From the NCBI GenBank assembly GCA_029266795.1, contig JAQSWE010000170.1:1-6062 (forward strand): 6,062 nt of DNA, read 5' to 3'. This DNA comes from Alphaproteobacteria bacterium. GTDB taxonomy: Bacteria > Pseudomonadota > Alphaproteobacteria > Micavibrionales > UBA2020. The notes beneath the pieces were generated by a model, which was not told where the DNA came from, did not search any database, and saw only the letters and a program-made list of their open reading frames with translations. This document shows, in pieces, positions 5,990-6,062 of this stretch (position 1 is the first letter of the stretch; each line of letters opens with the position of its first letter). A program made the translations under genes and the position numbers.

Positions 5990-6062
5990 GGAAATTCCCC
6001 CGCTACATAACTGTAGGGCCAAGCCATTACAGGGTCTAGGGCTAACCGCCTGTATTTTATGG
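5990..6062 (-). promoter_or_regulatory. Upstream region of the ribokinase gene
   Basis: It contains the ribosome binding site GGGGGA (5996-6001). Just upstream is a small palindrome, CTACA-TAAC-TGTAG (6003-6016), that could be an operator half-site pair or a hairpin. A weak candidate promoter on the minus strand is TAGACC (6033-6038) with TACAGT (6010-6015), spacer 17. The palindrome would then overlap the -10 box, as an operator might. All of this is by eye and tentative. Confidence 0.3.

Noticed and set aside
5990..6022. Longer ribokinase start at 6022
   Set aside because: It would add 11 non-conserved residues ahead of the first beta strand and would place the strong ribosome binding site inside the gene.

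Overview
The window looks like the chromosome of an alphaproteobacterium. The clearest evidence is the block dnaQ > < secB < fxsA | timA > mltA >, an arrangement I know from many alphaproteobacteria. The alphaproteobacterial Tim44-like protein and the style of the SecB and FxsA sequences agree with it. GC is near 60% in the conserved genes (hand count 184/300 over 5221-5520). I cannot name a genus. A deep-branching or environmental lineage is only a guess.

Layout. Positions 1-435 hold the 3' part of dnaQ (proofreading subunit of DNA polymerase III), which converges on secB. A strong symmetrical terminator (434-466) sits between the two and can serve both strands. On the minus strand, fxsA (1108-1596) lies just upstream of secB (485-1024), probably as a two-gene unit: a small inner-membrane protein followed by the export chaperone. 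A 160-bp divergent region (1597-1756) separates them from the plus-strand unit timA (1757-2458, GTG start), mltA (2502-3731, TTG start, outer-membrane lipoprotein) and an FkbM-type methyltransferase (3733-4554). The methyltransferase starts one base after the mltA stop codon. The theme of this block is the cell envelope: export (SecB), membrane proteins (FxsA, TimA) and murein turnover (MltA).

The right third is more accessory. A 117-residue protein I do not recognise (4596-4949, minus) has lower GC (about 53%). It is preceded by a perfect 16-bp tandem repeat in which the whole ribosome binding site plus ATG is duplicated, so a two-codon mini-ORF ends on the second Shine-Dalgarno. Upstream of it on the same strand is a full-length ribokinase-family sugar kinase (5063-5989). 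No sugar transporter or regulator gene is in view.

Most of the window is ordinary core genome. The parts worth a second look are the duplicated start module and its orphan gene, the methyltransferase coupled to mltA, and a possible hairpin that hides the mltA ribosome binding site. I see no tRNA, rRNA, CRISPR array, insertion sequence or attachment site. I found no clear evidence of an undescribed multi-gene system.
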